A stretch of 8,118 bases of DNA from Desulfobacteraceae bacterium (lineage in GTDB: Bacteria; Desulfobacterota; Desulfobacteria; Desulfobacterales; Desulfobacteraceae). Under the pieces are notes generated by a model. That model worked only from the letters and a program-made list of their open reading frames with translations. It had not been told where the DNA came from and did no database searches. Position numbers and translations under genes: made by a program. Numbering within the stretch: position 1 is the stretch's first letter; the number at the start of each line of letters is the position of its first letter. Below, piece after piece: positions 1-5,024 of the stretch. The stretch lies in the NCBI GenBank assembly GCA_023140455.1, contig JAGLLQ010000081.1:1-8118 (forward strand), given 5' to 3'.

Positions 1-72
1 TATGATTTATGGCAAGCTAAACAAAATATTGATCTCTCAGGCATAGAACCCTTGGCGATACCAGCAGCTTAA
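1..72 (+). CDS. C-terminal end of an unidentified protein, cut by the window edge
   Basis: Frame 1 is open from the window edge to TAA at 70-72 and encodes 23 residues ending in GIEPLAIPAA. The other two plus-strand frames stop early in this stretch. It lies about 20 bp before the attC-like element at 91-217, which is where the last codons of an integron cassette gene would be expected. The piece is too short for me to name a family. It could be chance open sequence, so confidence is modest. Confidence 0.4.
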   Translation, partial: YDLWQAKQNIDLSGIEPLAIPAA

Positions 73-90
73 CCCTTTAGTTCAAAATTG

Positions 91-217
91 CACAGAACAT
101 GGCAATTCACTGGGTTGCAGGGGGCTGAGCCGCTCTGAAAAGTTTAGGTTTAACAGAATTATTAACATAAACAAGGTTACTGGGAAATCTCCTGCAACCA
201 GTGATCTTTGCGTTCCG
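91..217 (+). repeat. attC-like hairpin element 1 (putative integron recombination site)
   Basis: Long inverted arms are visible: 108-121 pairs with 191-203, giving 13 base pairs with one extra unpaired G in the left arm (112-114). Outside these arms GAAC (95-98) pairs with GTTC (212-215) across a mismatched spacer. This box / spacer / box / variable loop layout with an extrahelical base is typical of integron attC sites. The segment 120-141 recurs with 3 differences at 858-879 in the second element. Against the call, the right box GTTCCGG departs from the GTTRRRY consensus after GTT. Alternatives are a REP-like or other dispersed hairpin repeat. Confidence 0.5.
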
Positions 218-236
218 GCGGCGCTTGCGCACCGCC
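217..236. other. GC-rich hairpin in the leader of the toxin-antitoxin unit
   Basis: GGCGG (217-221) pairs with CCGCC (232-236) around a GCGC-rich interior, in otherwise AT-rich DNA. It lies directly next to the right end of attC-like element 1 and upstream of the yefM promoter. No T-run follows on the plus strand, so it is not a clear terminator. Its role is unknown. Confidence 0.35.
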
Positions 237-260
237 AGAATATCCGAGTGAAGAATTCGA

Positions 261-289
261 TTGACATATTTGGTGCTGTACGATATATT
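261..289 (+). promoter_or_regulatory. Sigma-70 type promoter of yefM-yoeB
   Basis: A perfect -35 box TTGACA (261-266) is separated by 17 bp from a -10 box TATATT (284-289). Transcription would begin around 295-300, just upstream of the yefM ribosome binding site. The -10 box overlaps the left edge of the TGTACA palindrome, so a bound antitoxin would block polymerase. A promoter of its own makes the toxin-antitoxin unit independent of an integron Pc promoter. Confidence 0.8.
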
Positions 290-303
290 GTACATGTACA
301 ATA
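286..303. promoter_or_regulatory. YefM operator palindrome (two TGTACA cores)
   Basis: An 18-bp perfect palindrome has TGTACA at 289-294 and again at 295-300. A related TGTACG lies at 277-282, inside the promoter spacer. YefM antitoxins are known to bind operators built from a long and a short repeat with TGTACA cores, which matches this arrangement (long palindrome plus one nearby half-like site). The site overlaps the -10 region and probable start point, as expected for autorepression by YefM-YoeB. Confidence 0.75.
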
Positions 304-322
304 AAAAAATAGGAGGCATTTA

Positions 323-574
323 ATGAGAGCAATAACATATACAAGTGCTAGGAATAATCTTGCAAGCACCATGAAAAAAGTCTGTGATGATCATGACCCA
401 ATTATCGTCACTCGTAAAAACAATGAGGCCGTAATACTAATGTCTCTTGAGGATTATGAAGCTCTTAACGAGACGGCTTATCTTTTACAAAGCCCTAAAA
501 ATGCAAAAAGACTTATTGATTCTATTAAAGAATTAAATGCTGGGAAGGGCCGAGAAAGAGAGATCCTTGAATGA
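323..574 (+). CDS. yefM: YefM-type antitoxin (Phd/YefM family)
   Basis: An 83-residue protein matching E. coli YefM in length and along its whole sequence. The N-terminal DNA-binding Phd/YefM fold begins MRAITYTSAR, the middle carries the conserved EAVILMSLEDYEAL stretch (about 35-48), and the toxin-binding tail has ETAYLL followed by the NAKRLIDSI helix. It neutralises YoeB and represses the operon at the TGTACA operator just upstream. The start is supported by AGGAGG at 311-316, 6 nt before ATG. The stop overlaps the yoeB start in ATGA, so the two are translationally coupled. The unit lies between two attC-like elements, a usual setting for toxin-antitoxin cassettes that stabilise arrays. 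Confidence 0.95.
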   Translation: MRAITYTSARNNLASTMKKVCDDHDPIIVTRKNNEAVILMSLEDYEALNETAYLLQSPKNAKRLIDSIKELNAGKGREREILE

Positions 575-825
575 AACTTTTGTTTTCAGAAAATGCCTGG
601 AGCGATTACTTGTTTTGGCAAAAAACAGATAAAAAAAGACTAAAACGAATCAACAAGCTTATTAAAGATATTCAACGCAATAAATATGAAGGGCTTGGCA
701 AACCAGAAGCCCTTAAACACAATCTTTCTGGATATTGGTCCAGAAGAATAACCAGTGAGCATCGAATAGTTTACAAAATTGAAGATGATTCTATTCTAAT
801 TGCTCAACTCAGATACCACTATTAA
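571..825 (+). CDS. yoeB: YoeB toxin, ribosome-dependent mRNA interferase
   Basis: The 84 residues equal the length of E. coli YoeB and align without gaps. The catalytic set known for YoeB is present: Glu46 in GKPEALKH, Arg65 in SEHRIVY and His83 in the terminal RYHY. The family binds the ribosomal A site and cleaves mRNA during translation, halting growth until YefM is resynthesised. The gene overlaps the yefM stop by 4 nt (ATGA), the standard toxin-antitoxin layout. No frameshift or missing key residue is seen, so the toxin is predicted active. The following attC-like element begins 5 bp after the stop. Confidence 0.95.
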   Translation: MKLLFSENAWSDYLFWQKTDKKRLKRINKLIKDIQRNKYEGLGKPEALKHNLSGYWSRRITSEHRIVYKIEDDSILIAQLRYHY

Positions 826-829
826 TCTG

Positions 830-956
830 GCATAACCCATCAATTCAGTGGATAGTCGGGGACTGAGCCGCTTCGAAAAATTGTTGGTGAATTGAAATTT
901 TATCATTCTACTAAAGTTTGTGGAAGTCCGGCTGCCACTGACTTCAATCGTTATAT
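830..956 (+). repeat. attC-like hairpin element 2 (putative integron recombination site)
   Basis: The left box GCATAAC (830-836) is complementary in five bases to the right box GTTATAT (950-956), close to the RYYYAAC/GTTRRRY integron pair. Inside, CAGTGG (846-851) pairs with CCACTG (935-940) and GGACT (860-864) with AGTCC (925-929), with mismatched spacers between. The 22-nt block 858-879 matches 120-141 of element 1 at 19 positions. Length (127 bp), position directly behind yoeB and orientation all fit an attC site. Recombination would occur at G950^T951, giving a yefM-yoeB cassette of about 740 bp measured from the corresponding G at 212. Confidence 0.6.
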
Positions 957-1013
957 ACTGAAAGCAAGATGACTTATAGTTAAAAACTTAAATTACTAAT
1001 AGGAGATAATAAA

Positions 1014-1550
1014 ATAGAACTCTTAACATATAAATCAAGCAATATTGAAGAAATTAAACAGCTATTCACCCAGGTGTTTTCAGATTCAGAAGGACAAGCA
1101 GAAGGCGTGTTAATAGGAAGCTTAACTTATGACATAATGACTGGCACTGACGCTCAAGACCTTTATGGTTTCGTTGCCGTTGAAAATGAACAAATCATCG
1201 GCAGTATCTTTTTTACAAGATTAACTTTTGAAAATGGAGTTAATGCTTTTATCCTATCTCCTGTAGCCGTACATGCAAGCTATCAGGGAAAAGGCATTGG
1301 TCAAAAGTTGATTAACTTTGGCATTAACCAATTAAAAGAAAACGGAGTAAGAATAGTATTTACCTATGGCGACCATAATTTTTACTCTAAAGTCGGTTTT
1401 AAATTAATTACCGAAGAAATAGCAAAAGCCCCCTTGAAACTAACATATCCAGAAGGATGGCTTGCTCGATCATTAGTTAGTGATGAAATTGAACCAATTG
1501 CAGGTGATTCATCTTGCGTAGAAGCATTTAACAAGCCTGAAATCTGGTAA
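1014..1550 (+). CDS. GNAT-family N-acetyltransferase (YhbS-like) with apparent ATA start
   Basis: With the ATA start the protein has 178 residues. The acetyl-CoA binding loop is YQGKGIG (about 90-96), preceded by the beta-4 stretch LSPVAVH, and the C-terminal half has YGDHNFYSKVGF (118-129). These are GNAT hallmarks of the YhbS-like group; the acceptor substrate is unknown. The only conventional in-frame start, GTG at 1074, has no ribosome binding site and would cut off ELLTYKSSNIEEIKQLFTQ, which looks like the normal first strand and helix of the fold. AGGAG at 1001-1005 lies 8 nt before ATA 1014, and no ATG, GTG or TTG is in frame between them. Either ATA is used or an ATG has mutated. Its position just behind an attC-like site suggests cassette origin. 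Confidence 0.85.
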   Translation: MELLTYKSSNIEEIKQLFTQVFSDSEGQAEGVLIGSLTYDIMTGTDAQDLYGFVAVENEQIIGSIFFTRLTFENGVNAFILSPVAVHASYQGKGIGQKLINFGINQLKENGVRIVFTYGDHNFYSKVGFKLITEEIAKAPLKLTYPEGWLARSLVSDEIEPIAGDSSCVEAFNKPEIW

Positions 1551-1583
1551 GGGATTTTTAGTCCGCAACCCTTATGACTAAAA
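1548..1583. repeat. Interleaved inverted repeats after the acetyltransferase gene
   Basis: TAAGGG (1548-1553) pairs with CCCTTA (1569-1574), and TTTTAGTC (1556-1563) pairs with GACTAAAA (1576-1583). The pairs alternate, so the RNA could adopt either hairpin or a pseudoknot. No T-run follows, so this is not a standard terminator, and it lacks attC box features. Confidence 0.35.
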
Positions 1584-1626
1584 CAATTGGCTAAGAAATT
1601 ATTTCAAAGGATAAATAAATTATAAT

Positions 1627-2079
1627 ATGAAAGAAGAAATACAGAATCCATTTCCTGACAATAATTGTTTCTTTTGCGGAAGTGAAAATACTGAAGGGTT
1701 AAAGCTTAAATTCTATTGGGATAAGGAAAAGCAAGAAACCTATACAGAATATTTGCCTGCTGAACATTTCGTCGGCCAGGGCGATATACTCCATGGAGCA
1801 ATTCAAATGGGTCTCCTTGATGAAATAATGGGCTGGACCAGCTATATTTTTGCTCAAGAAATGGCAGTCACATCTGATCTTAACATCAATTTTTTGCAAC
1901 CTGCATACATAAATGGGAAAAAATTACATGTTACATGCCGAGTAATATCAAAGAAAGGGTCAAAAATAAATATGCAGGCAGTGCTCACAAATAATCAGGA
2001 TGACATATGTACAAAAGCCACAGGGACCTACCATATCTTGTCTGCAAATAAGTACAAAGACTTGATTAAAGGTAAGTAA
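1627..2079 (+). CDS. PaaI-like hotdog-fold thioesterase
   Basis: A 150-residue single hotdog domain. The N-terminal stretch has CFFCG followed by NTEGLKLKF (about 14-29), a signature of a PaaI/4HBT subgroup. The central helix carries HGAIQMGLLDEIMGW (56-70), matching the HGG...D/E active-site region of acyl-CoA thioesterases. The C-terminal beta strands (about 80-135) complete the fold. The likely reaction is hydrolysis of an acyl-CoA or related thioester in the cytoplasm; the substrate cannot be told. The gene follows the acetyltransferase by 76 bp on the same strand. The ribosome binding site is weak: AAAGG at 1606-1610 is 16 nt from ATG, and no better in-frame start is available. Confidence 0.85.
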   Translation: MKEEIQNPFPDNNCFFCGSENTEGLKLKFYWDKEKQETYTEYLPAEHFVGQGDILHGAIQMGLLDEIMGWTSYIFAQEMAVTSDLNINFLQPAYINGKKLHVTCRVISKKGSKINMQAVLTNNQDDICTKATGTYHILSANKYKDLIKGK

Positions 2080-2084
2080 TTTGT

Positions 2085-2762
2085 TTATGTACTTCGCTTT
2101 TTAATCACTTCCCACATGTGAAGAATAAATTGTTCCATAAGGTTTCTGGCTTGTGCTGATTCATGCTTTTCAATATGCTCTATAATTTTTTTATATGTTT
2201 TTATGGAGCTTTGTTCAAATTCAAGGTCTAAAAAGTCTATAAAATAATTACGTAAAAGATCAATAAGCCCCCGCATTAAAACTTCCATAACAGGATTCTT
2301 TGCAGCTTTAGATAATGCTATATGAAAATTTGATCTGTTTTTCTGGAGCCATTTTGCATCATCCATTTTTTCAGGAGGAATATGAAGAAATGATTTAAGA
2401 CATTTTAAATCATTTTCATCTGCATATTTTGCTGCCTGAGCTGTAGCATAGGTTTCAAGCAGGAGTCGAATATCAAATACATTTTCCTCACTTACTTTAT
2501 CAGCATCAACAAGTCCTTTTAATGAGTCACTGATAGGCTTGTGATATCCTTCTGATACAAAAATCCCGCCTCTGGGTCCTTTTTTAATTACAACAAGACC
2601 CAAACCTTCCAGCAATCTTAAAGATTCCCGTATAACAGAGCGGGATACCTTGTGCTCTTTTGCAAGCTCTAATTCAGAAAGGAGGCGCTCCCCTTTCTGG
2701 TAAGTTCCGTTAAGGATTTTTTCTTTAATATCATCAACAACTGTTTCTGATAATCTTTTCAT
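2085..2762 (-). CDS. FadR-type GntR-family transcriptional regulator (FCD domain)
   Basis: 225 residues. The N-terminal winged helix (about 1-70) has the typical recognition-helix pattern SRSVIRESLRLLEGLGLV (40-57) and the wing GPRGGIFV. The C-terminal all-helical FCD ligand domain spans about 92-218, with FDIRLLLE (96-103), NFHIALSKAAKNP (145-157) and a final helix with H215. Of the usual FCD metal ligands, D97, H147 and H215 seem present, but the histidine expected before the IxxAI motif appears to be Tyr190. Its ATG directly follows the TAA of the upstream Fe-S protein gene with no gap and no ribosome binding site, so it is translationally coupled. It probably controls this unit through the palindrome at 4239-4265; the ligand is unknown. 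Confidence 0.9.
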   Translation of the reverse strand: MKRLSETVVDDIKEKILNGTYQKGERLLSELELAKEHKVSRSVIRESLRLLEGLGLVVIKKGPRGGIFVSEGYHKPISDSLKGLVDADKVSEENVFDIRLLLETYATAQAAKYADENDLKCLKSFLHIPPEKMDDAKWLQKNRSNFHIALSKAAKNPVMEVLMRGLIDLLRNYFIDFLDLEFEQSSIKTYKKIIEHIEKHESAQARNLMEQFILHMWEVIKKRST

Positions 2763-4184
2763 TTAGTAGATTTCTGTTTTATCCTTCTTTTTTGTATGTT
2801 TATAATTTAACCAAGGCACAACTGTTTTAGGACGCCATTTTTTACCATACAGGAAATTGTCAACATAAGGGAATAGTATTTGTGCAATTTTTGATTTTGC
2901 AACAAATAGTCTTACAAATTTATGTAACAATGTATTTGGCCTGCTAAAAGGACATATTGCCATACAAATTGAGCAATCAGTCCCTACTTTACTCCAGTAA
3001 TCAAAGCATGAATCTTCATCAAGCTTCCATTTTTCAAATCCGTTGAAGATCTCTTTTTCGCCGTGGGGTATTGATTTTGAAGGGCATGAATCAGCGCATT
3101 TTTTGCAGCTTTTACAAAATTCTTCAACACCAAGGGAAATTGGTTTATCGGGTATGAGAGGCATATCTGTTAATACAGCAAAAATACGAACCCTTGCTCC
3201 AAATTTAGGTGCAATCAAATAGCCCTGGCGGCCAACTTCTCCAAGTCCCGCATCTGCGGCAAGAGGTGGCAGAGGCATGTCATAATTACGCGAATGTTCA
3301 GCAACACCTCTATATCCCATATGTGAAAACCATCTGGCAAGCAGTGTAGACAGATAGGCTCCTCTTGCATATAGATGAGCGCTTTCTGCAACAGTGGGTG
3401 TATGGGGAGCTGATATAACATGGCCGTAATTCATTTCAGTGGCCATTACAACTGCATATGGTGGCAGACCTTTGATCTTTCTGCCCCAGTCATTTGTATC
3501 ATAATGTATCTCGCCCTGGTTTGAATAAATAAGATCAGGATCAACTTTGGTAATTCCTACCAGATCAGCACCAATGTGCATTGCGAGGTTTTTAACAATC
3601 AAGGTTGCTTTTTCTGGGCTTAAATTTGAAATTGGAGTACCAGGTTCAGGATCATTAGATGCATAAGAGCCCAGAAACATGGGCATAGAAAAGGAAGCAT
3701 GCATCATTGCAACATTGGGTTGATATTCATTATCAATTTTTCCGGGTCTGCCTAAAATACCAGTTTGCCTTCTTTTTGCATCATGTTCTTCTTTTTCAGG
3801 GTATATTTCCTTGTAAAAAATATTATAATGTTCAGCCCCTGGTATCAGACTCCTATGCCTTGCAAAAATTGAATCTCTTTCATCAAAACGTTGGGGTTGA
3901 CCAACAAGATAACCTTTTGCCCCTTTTAAAGCTTTTTTGTTTGGGCTGGCTGGAATCAACAGGCTTAAGGAAAATATAGCTCCTGCAATAAAGAACAATA
4001 ATACTGCCATCTTAACTTGTGGGATAAATATTACAATGCTTAAGAATATGGTCAACATCGTCCCCAGAGCACCATTTTTTGCAGCTCGCAATTCCTGCTC
4101 GCGATAAGACTCAAACGTAAAATATAAAAAAGCTGAAAACAAAAAAAAGTCAGCAGTAAGTAATAATACGATTAAAACATTCAT
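2763..4184 (-). CDS. Membrane-anchored reductive-dehalogenase-like corrinoid/4Fe-4S protein
   Basis: 473 residues. Three hydrophobic segments (about 2-24, 39-54 and 57-78) form an N-terminal membrane anchor; no twin-arginine signal is seen. The soluble part resembles RdhA reductive dehalogenases: GLGEVGRQG, FGARVRIFAVLTDMPL and PDKPISLGVEEFC, then two 4Fe-4S motifs, C357-x2-C360-x2-C363-x3-C367-P and C393-x10-C404-x2-C407-x3-C411-P. Known relatives bind a corrinoid and two 4Fe-4S clusters and reduce carbon-halogen bonds; activity here is an inference. Epoxyqueuosine reductase (QueG) shares the core but lacks this anchor and the RdhA-type PDKPI...FC segment. The gene heads a unit with the FadR-type regulator. 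The start ATG has no strong ribosome binding site. Confidence 0.82.
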   Translation of the reverse strand: MNVLIVLLLTADFFLFSAFLYFTFESYREQELRAAKNGALGTMLTIFLSIVIFIPQVKMAVLLFFIAGAIFSLSLLIPASPNKKALKGAKGYLVGQPQRFDERDSIFARHRSLIPGAEHYNIFYKEIYPEKEEHDAKRRQTGILGRPGKIDNEYQPNVAMMHASFSMPMFLGSYASNDPEPGTPISNLSPEKATLIVKNLAMHIGADLVGITKVDPDLIYSNQGEIHYDTNDWGRKIKGLPPYAVVMATEMNYGHVISAPHTPTVAESAHLYARGAYLSTLLARWFSHMGYRGVAEHSRNYDMPLPPLAADAGLGEVGRQGYLIAPKFGARVRIFAVLTDMPLIPDKPISLGVEEFCKSCKKCADSCPSKSIPHGEKEIFNGFEKWKLDEDSCFDYWSKVGTDCSICMAICPFSRPNTLLHKFVRLFVAKSKIAQILFPYVDNFLYGKKWRPKTVVPWLNYKHTKKKDKTEIY

Positions 4185-4203
4185 TATAAGGGTACCCCAT
4201 CTT

Positions 4204-4232
4204 TCCTTTTTACAATTAAGTTTAATAAAATC
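4204..4232 (-). promoter_or_regulatory. Weak candidate promoter of the Fe-S protein / regulator unit
   Basis: On the minus strand, TTGATT (4232 to 4227) is followed after 16 bp by TAAAAA (4210 to 4205). It lies between the palindrome at 4239-4265 and the start codon at 4184. The -10 match is only 4 of 6, and the region is so AT-rich that other placements are possible. Confidence 0.25.
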
Positions 4233-4238
4233 AAATAC

Positions 4239-4265
4239 TAAATAATAGGTATGACCTATTATTTA
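4239..4265. promoter_or_regulatory. Near-perfect palindrome, predicted operator of the FadR-type regulator
   Basis: Twelve-bp arms (4239-4250 and 4254-4265) match perfectly around a 3-bp centre ATG. The core reads AGGT-ATG-ACCT, with GT-N3-AC spacing as in known FadR-family operators of the GGTCxGACC type. It sits 54 bp upstream of the two-gene unit that contains a FadR-type regulator. A terminator for the preceding PAP2 gene is less likely because no T-run follows the stem on the minus strand. Confidence 0.6.
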
Positions 4266-4282
4266 ATGGAAAAAAAATTGTG

Positions 4283-5020
4283 TCAAGGTTTTTTAAAAAT
4301 ATTAATGATGTTTTTGCAGAGTTTTTCTTTTATAGCAGGGATATTTATCCAGATATTCATTGAAGTAATAAGAATAAAAGTTGATCCAACCAGGCAGTCT
4401 GTAAACCAGTGGGCACCGACCACCAATCTTGGCAAAATAAAGGGCAAAAGCACAAAACAGGAAATGATTCCGAGTTTTTTATTCCCATAAATAAAAAAAT
4501 ATATAGTTGAACAGATAAGAACAGCAGCATGATCTCCGGGAAAGCAATCCTTACTTTTGTCCTTAAACTCAAAAGATGTAATGATTTCTGAAAGTCTTAC
4601 CCCGCCATCAAGTGCTAATGACGGGCTTAGACGATGATAATCAAGAAAACCCAGAATTCCTGAAAAGATAATTTTATTTATAATTATTGTAAGAATAATA
4701 AAGACTATAAAAAATACAAATTTGCCATAAGCTGTTACATTATTTTCTAAATTTTTGCCGGAATACATATGGAAAAGTAATATCACAAAAACAAGCAGGC
4801 CTCCTGCTAAATCAAATATACGTACATTTGTAACAGCCCAGAATAGCTGCCAGTTTTCGCTTTCTTTAAGAGTTCCATTAAGAAAATAATATACTGCAGA
4901 ATCTAAACGATCAAAATAGATACCAGTTAAAGGGAATGCCCATAAAAATAACAGCAGGAATGATAAAAAAGTGAACATTGAAAACCGGATAATATTTATT
5001 CTGCTTTGCATGTGTGTCAT
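4283..5020 (-). CDS. PAP2-family membrane phosphatase / phosphotransferase
   Basis: 245 residues from ATG, multi-pass membrane protein with about six hydrophobic segments. The three PAP2 motifs are present in order: K116...R130 followed by LSPS, then FPGDH with catalytic His164 (a variant of PSGH), then RLVVGAHWFTD with R198, H204 and D208. The family removes or transfers phosphate from lipid phosphates such as phosphatidic acid, undecaprenyl diphosphate or lipid A, usually on the periplasmic face; the substrate is not evident. The chosen ATG lies 4 bp after the channel stop. A TTG at 5045-5047 would overlap the channel gene by 23 bp and add 9 residues, and another ATG lies at 5009-5011. None has a clear ribosome binding site. 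Confidence 0.87.
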   Translation of the reverse strand: MTHMQSRINIIRFSMFTFLSFLLLFLWAFPLTGIYFDRLDSAVYYFLNGTLKESENWQLFWAVTNVRIFDLAGGLLVFVILLFHMYSGKNLENNVTAYGKFVFFIVFIILTIIINKIIFSGILGFLDYHRLSPSLALDGGVRLSEIITSFEFKDKSKDCFPGDHAAVLICSTIYFFIYGNKKLGIISCFVLLPFILPRLVVGAHWFTDCLVGSTFILITSMNIWINIPAIKEKLCKNIINIFKKP

Positions 5021-5024
5021 GATT

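Noticed and set aside
82..372. Open frames of 96 and 70 codons on the minus strand over the leader of yefM
   Set aside because: They run through the attC-like hairpin, promoter and operator, show no family resemblance and lack a ribosome binding site.
1621..1626. TATAAT immediately before the thioesterase ATG as a promoter -10 box
   Set aside because: No -35 box at 16-18 bp, and transcription would begin inside the coding region; likely chance in AT-rich DNA.
1699..1899. 66-codon minus-strand frame opposite the thioesterase gene
   Set aside because: Antisense to a well-supported hotdog domain; no motif or start signal.
3215..3421. 68-codon second frame within the Fe-S protein gene
   Set aside because: Overlaps conserved RdhA-like coding sequence in another frame and resembles no family.
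3707..3979. 90-codon plus-strand frame opposite the Fe-S protein gene
   Set aside because: Antisense shadow of a coding region; no ribosome binding site or recognisable motif.
2763..4184. Epoxyqueuosine reductase (QueG) for the 4Fe-4S protein
   Set aside because: QueG is soluble and lacks the three-helix anchor; the PDKPI...FCxxCxxCxxxCP order and flanking sequence fit RdhA-like proteins better.
4190..4198. GGGTACCC palindrome just upstream of the Fe-S protein start
   Set aside because: Eight bases only; expected by chance, no link to a regulator.
4239..4265. Palindrome as a rho-independent terminator of the PAP2 operon
   Set aside because: AT-rich stem without a following T-run on the minus strand; position and core fit an operator better.
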